DNA of 6,320 nt. Source: Lachnospiraceae bacterium. GTDB lineage: Bacteria > Bacillota > Clostridia > Lachnospirales > Lachnospiraceae. This document shows positions 4,771 through 6,320 of this stretch, one piece after another. Location: positions 731 through 7,050 of the forward strand of contig JAHZHB010000090.1 of assembly GCA_019420465.1 (NCBI GenBank). Direction: 5' to 3'. A program made the position numbers and the translations under genes. Position 1 is the first letter of the stretch. Each line of letters begins with the position of its first letter. Under the pieces are notes generated by a model. The model saw nothing but the letters and a program-made list of their open reading frames with translations, did not search any database and was not told where the DNA came from.

Positions 4771-5913
4771 CTACATCAGTTTGCGGAACAATTCTTTCAG
4801 ATCTTCTACGGATGTATCTTTGGGATTGCCCGGACGGCAGGCATCTGCGTAAGCGGACTCGGCAAGGAAGTCAAGATCCTCTTCTTTCAGAGCTTCCAGT
4901 TTGGACGGAATACCTACATCAGTTGACAGCTTGCGAACAGCTTCTACTGCTGCTTTTCTGTATTCTTCCTGAGACATACCTGTAGTATCTACACCCATAG
5001 CCTCGGCGATATCTTTGAATTTTTCTCCTGTTGTCTCTGCGTTATACTCCATAACGATCGGCAGCATCATAGCGCAGGCTACACCGTGCGGTGTATCATA
5101 TACAGCACCTAAGGTATGTGCCATGGAATGTGCGATACCCAGACCTACGTTTGAGAATGCCATACCGGTGACAAACTGGCCAAGAGCCATGCCCTCACGG
5201 CCGTCCGGTGTGTTGTTTACTGCACCACGCAGATTTTCAGAGATCAGCTTGATAGCTTCAAGGTTCAGGCAATCTGCCAGTCTCCATGCGGCTTTCGTTG
5301 TATAGCCTTCGATCGCATGTGTCAGAGCATCCATACCTGTGGAAGCGGTCAGCCCCTTCGGCATACTGGACATCATCTCCGGGTCAACAACAGCTACATC
5401 CGGGATATCATTTACGTCTACGCAAACAAATTTTCTCTTTTTCTCAACATCTGTGATAACGTAGTTGATAGTAGCCTCTGCTGCTGTACCGGCTGTTGTC
5501 GGAACTGCGATCGTAAATACGGTTTTATTCTTTGTCGGAGCTACGCCTTCGAGAGAACGTACATCTTCAAACTCCGGATTGTTGATGATGATACCGATTG
5601 CTTTACCGGTATCCATAGATGAACCGCCACCGATGGTGATCATATAGTCTGCACCGGATGCTTTATAAGCTGCGACACCGGATTTGACATTTTCGATCGT
5701 CGGATTTGGCTTGATATCGGAATATACTTCGTAAGCCATGCCCTCTGCATCAAGAAGATCGGTAACCTTGGCTGTTACACCGAATTTGACCAGATCCGGG
5801 TCAGAAGCTACGAAGGCTTTTTTGAAACCTTTGCTTTTTACGATGCCCGGAATCTCTTTGATTGCTCCGGCACCATGATAAGAAATACCATTTAATACAA
5901 AACGATTAACCAT
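4771..5913 (-). CDS. fucO: Lactaldehyde reductase / 1,2-propanediol oxidoreductase, iron-dependent alcohol dehydrogenase
   Basis: A group III (iron-activated) alcohol dehydrogenase of 380 aa, matching E. coli FucO (about 382 aa) along its length by recall. It reduces lactaldehyde to 1,2-propanediol with NADH at the end of anaerobic fucose or rhamnose breakdown. Seen: the N-terminal NAD domain with TIGGGSSMD (93-101) and VPTTAGTAAE (137-146); D38 at the place of the FucO residue that favours NAD over NADP; then NYVITDVEKKRKFVCVD (150-166), near-identical to FucO. The iron ligands are D195 and H199 in GMDALTHAIEGY (193-204), H262 in IAHSMAH (260-266) and H276 in DTPHG (273-277). The start (5913) has GAGGAA 8 nt upstream. 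It converges on the DUF4364 gene. No fucose or rhamnose gene is in the window, so another short alcohol or aldehyde substrate remains possible. I find no convincing sigma-A promoter upstream. Confidence 0.88.
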   Translation of the reverse strand: MVNRFVLNGISYHGAGAIKEIPGIVKSKGFKKAFVASDPDLVKFGVTAKVTDLLDAEGMAYEVYSDIKPNPTIENVKSGVAAYKASGADYMITIGGGSSMDTGKAIGIIINNPEFEDVRSLEGVAPTKNKTVFTIAVPTTAGTAAEATINYVITDVEKKRKFVCVDVNDIPDVAVVDPEMMSSMPKGLTASTGMDALTHAIEGYTTKAAWRLADCLNLEAIKLISENLRGAVNNTPDGREGMALGQFVTGMAFSNVGLGIAHSMAHTLGAVYDTPHGVACAMMLPIVMEYNAETTGEKFKDIAEAMGVDTTGMSQEEYRKAAVEAVRKLSTDVGIPSKLEALKEEDLDFLAESAYADACRPGNPKDTSVEDLKELFRKLM

Positions 5914-6035
5914 TGGATTTATTCCTCGCTTTCATATTTTATATTGTTATATTAGCACTTTTATTTAGTTATAGCTACCTGTTTCTGAGATTTTTAGAGA
6001 ATATTTATAAAGTGTTGTGGACTTTATATCTTAAA

Positions 6036-6122
6036 AGATGGACGCAGGGGAGAAGAAAAATTCTCCCGGAAAATGCAAACCGTTTTTAAGCGTTTTTCGG
6101 GAGAGTTTTTCTTCTCCCCTGC
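6036..6122 (+). repeat. Long-hairpin repeat copy 3 (33-nt arms)
   Basis: Arms 6044-6076 and 6090-6122 pair over all 33 positions if G-U is allowed; the three non-Watson-Crick pairs (6061/6105, 6069/6097, 6074/6092) are all G-U in the plus-strand RNA. The loop is AAACCGTTTTTAA. The flanking AGATGGAC (6036-6043) matches GGACGGAC at 6 of 8. Unlike the other copies it is not 3' of a visible gene; it lies between fucO and the divergent gene at 6305. Its inner stem ends in GTTTTTCTT (6105-6113), so the terminator-like core is kept. Confidence 0.92.
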
Positions 6123-6204
6123 TGTGTGTTGGCTGCTCGGAAGTATACATTCTGTCAAACATTTTTTAGCCTGATTTTATTTACTTTTCTGTATTACAGA
6201 CGGA

Positions 6205-6233
6205 TTGACTTTTTAACAGGGTTTTATTACAAT
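6205..6233 (+). promoter_or_regulatory. Promoter of the gene starting at 6305
   Basis: TTGACT (6205-6210) and TACAAT (6228-6233) are separated by 17 bp; each differs from consensus by one base. The predicted start is near 6240, giving a 65-nt leader. Hairpin copy 3 lies entirely upstream of this promoter. Confidence 0.75.
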
Positions 6234-6287
6234 CAAGCTGAATTGTGGTATGGTACATTCAATACCGGACTTAGTATAGAAATAGGC

Positions 6288-6303
6288 TGTACAGGAGGGT
6301 ACA
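6288..6303 (+). promoter_or_regulatory. Ribosome binding site displayed in a small hairpin loop
   Basis: AGGAGG (6293-6298) is 6 nt before the ATG at 6305. It is flanked by TGTAC (6288-6292) and GTACA (6299-6303), exact reverse complements, so the whole Shine-Dalgarno sequence would be the six-base loop of a 5-bp stem. Confidence 0.6.
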
Positions 6304-6304
6304 T

Positions 6305-6320
6305 ATGAAGCGGTATTATG
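6305..6320 (+). CDS. 5' end of an unidentified gene (partial at window edge)
   Basis: Only five codons (MKRYY) are inside the window. The call rests on the strong AGGAGG site 6 nt upstream and the well-spaced promoter at 6205-6233. The product cannot be told. A Lys-Arg start would suit a signal peptide or membrane protein, but five residues are not enough. Confidence 0.6.

Larger units (their letters stand above)
4634..4776. repeat. 12-bp inverted repeat enclosing hairpin 2 and the fucO stop codon
   Basis: ATGTAGGATAAT (4634-4645) and ATTATCCTACAT (4765-4776) are exact reverse complements. The right arm covers the last codon and the stop codon of fucO. The arms flank hairpin 2 with 17 and 16 nt between, so the element appears to sit inside an older or outer stem. 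On the minus strand GTTTT follows the distal arm, as in a weak terminator. Confidence 0.6.
5914..6304. other. Divergent intergenic region between fucO and the gene at 6305
   Basis: 391 bp. The fucO-proximal part (5914-6035) is very AT-rich and must hold the fucO promoter, but no -35/-10 pair with proper spacing is convincing. Next come hairpin copy 3 (6036-6122), then the promoter and ribosome binding site of the plus-strand gene. No open frame in it has a ribosome site or recognisable protein. Confidence 0.6.

Noticed and set aside
5921..5934. TGAAAGCGAGGAAT (minus) as a CcpA cre site at fucO
   Set aside because: Only the left half fits TGWAANCGNTNWCA; three key positions of the right half fail, and it overlaps the ribosome site.
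5944..5961. TTGTTATATTAGCAC as a Rex operator near fucO
   Set aside because: The first half fits TTGTTAA but the second half does not match TTAACAA.
1..6320. CRISPR array, tRNA, rRNA, or known riboswitch
   Set aside because: No regularly spaced direct repeats, cloverleaf or recognisable RNA consensus was seen; the three long hairpins are inverted, not direct, repeats with irregular spacing.

Overview
The window looks like chromosomal DNA of a low-to-moderate GC Firmicute in the class Clostridia, most likely a Lachnospiraceae-type gut anaerobe. The reasons are strong Shine-Dalgarno sites, a YerC-type TrpR-like regulator beside pcrA, a DUF4364 protein, a short fermentative malic enzyme and a FucO-like iron alcohol dehydrogenase. 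Genus is inferred from family content only.

Layout. Positions 1-943 (minus) hold the N-terminal 314 codons of the DNA helicase PcrA/UvrD, which runs off the left edge. Positions 944-1260 are a divergent promoter region. The pcrA promoter and a yerC promoter stand back to back with their -35 boxes 8 bp apart; a near-consensus LexA box lies just downstream of the pcrA promoter, and the yerC leader holds two dyads. Positions 1261-4237 (plus) form a tight four-gene operon: yerC, malic enzyme, a YtqA/YhcC-family radical SAM protein (its start overlaps the malic enzyme stop as TAATG) and a DUF4364 protein. Positions 4771-5913 (minus) hold a convergent fucO-like lactaldehyde/propanediol oxidoreductase. 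The first codons of another plus-strand gene begin at 6305 behind a good promoter and ribosome binding site.

The most unusual content is non-coding. Three long hairpins (4249-4341, 4663-4748, 6044-6122) share one core: the 13-nt loop AAACCGTTTTTRA, a GC closing step and an inner stem flanked by an A-tract and a T-tract, like a bidirectional intrinsic terminator. They share almost nothing in their outer stems, yet each outer stem is perfectly or almost perfectly self-complementary (40 bp without a mismatch in the first). Two copies are preceded by the same octamer GGACGGAC and the third by a 6/8 match. Two copies sit immediately 3' of genes in the sense orientation; the third lies between divergent genes. 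I do not recognise the family. The 320 bp between the first two hairpins adds a 19-bp inverted repeat enclosing 221 bp, and a central imperfect dyad, so 4241-4756 is a roughly concentric inverted structure.

How the genes fit together. The operon joins a putative regulator, central carbon metabolism (malate to pyruvate with NAD(P)H), a radical SAM enzyme of a family linked to tRNA wobble modification, and an uncharacterised winged-helix-like protein. FucO would use NADH to reduce lactaldehyde to 1,2-propanediol during deoxysugar fermentation. PcrA is DNA repair and appears to be under SOS control.
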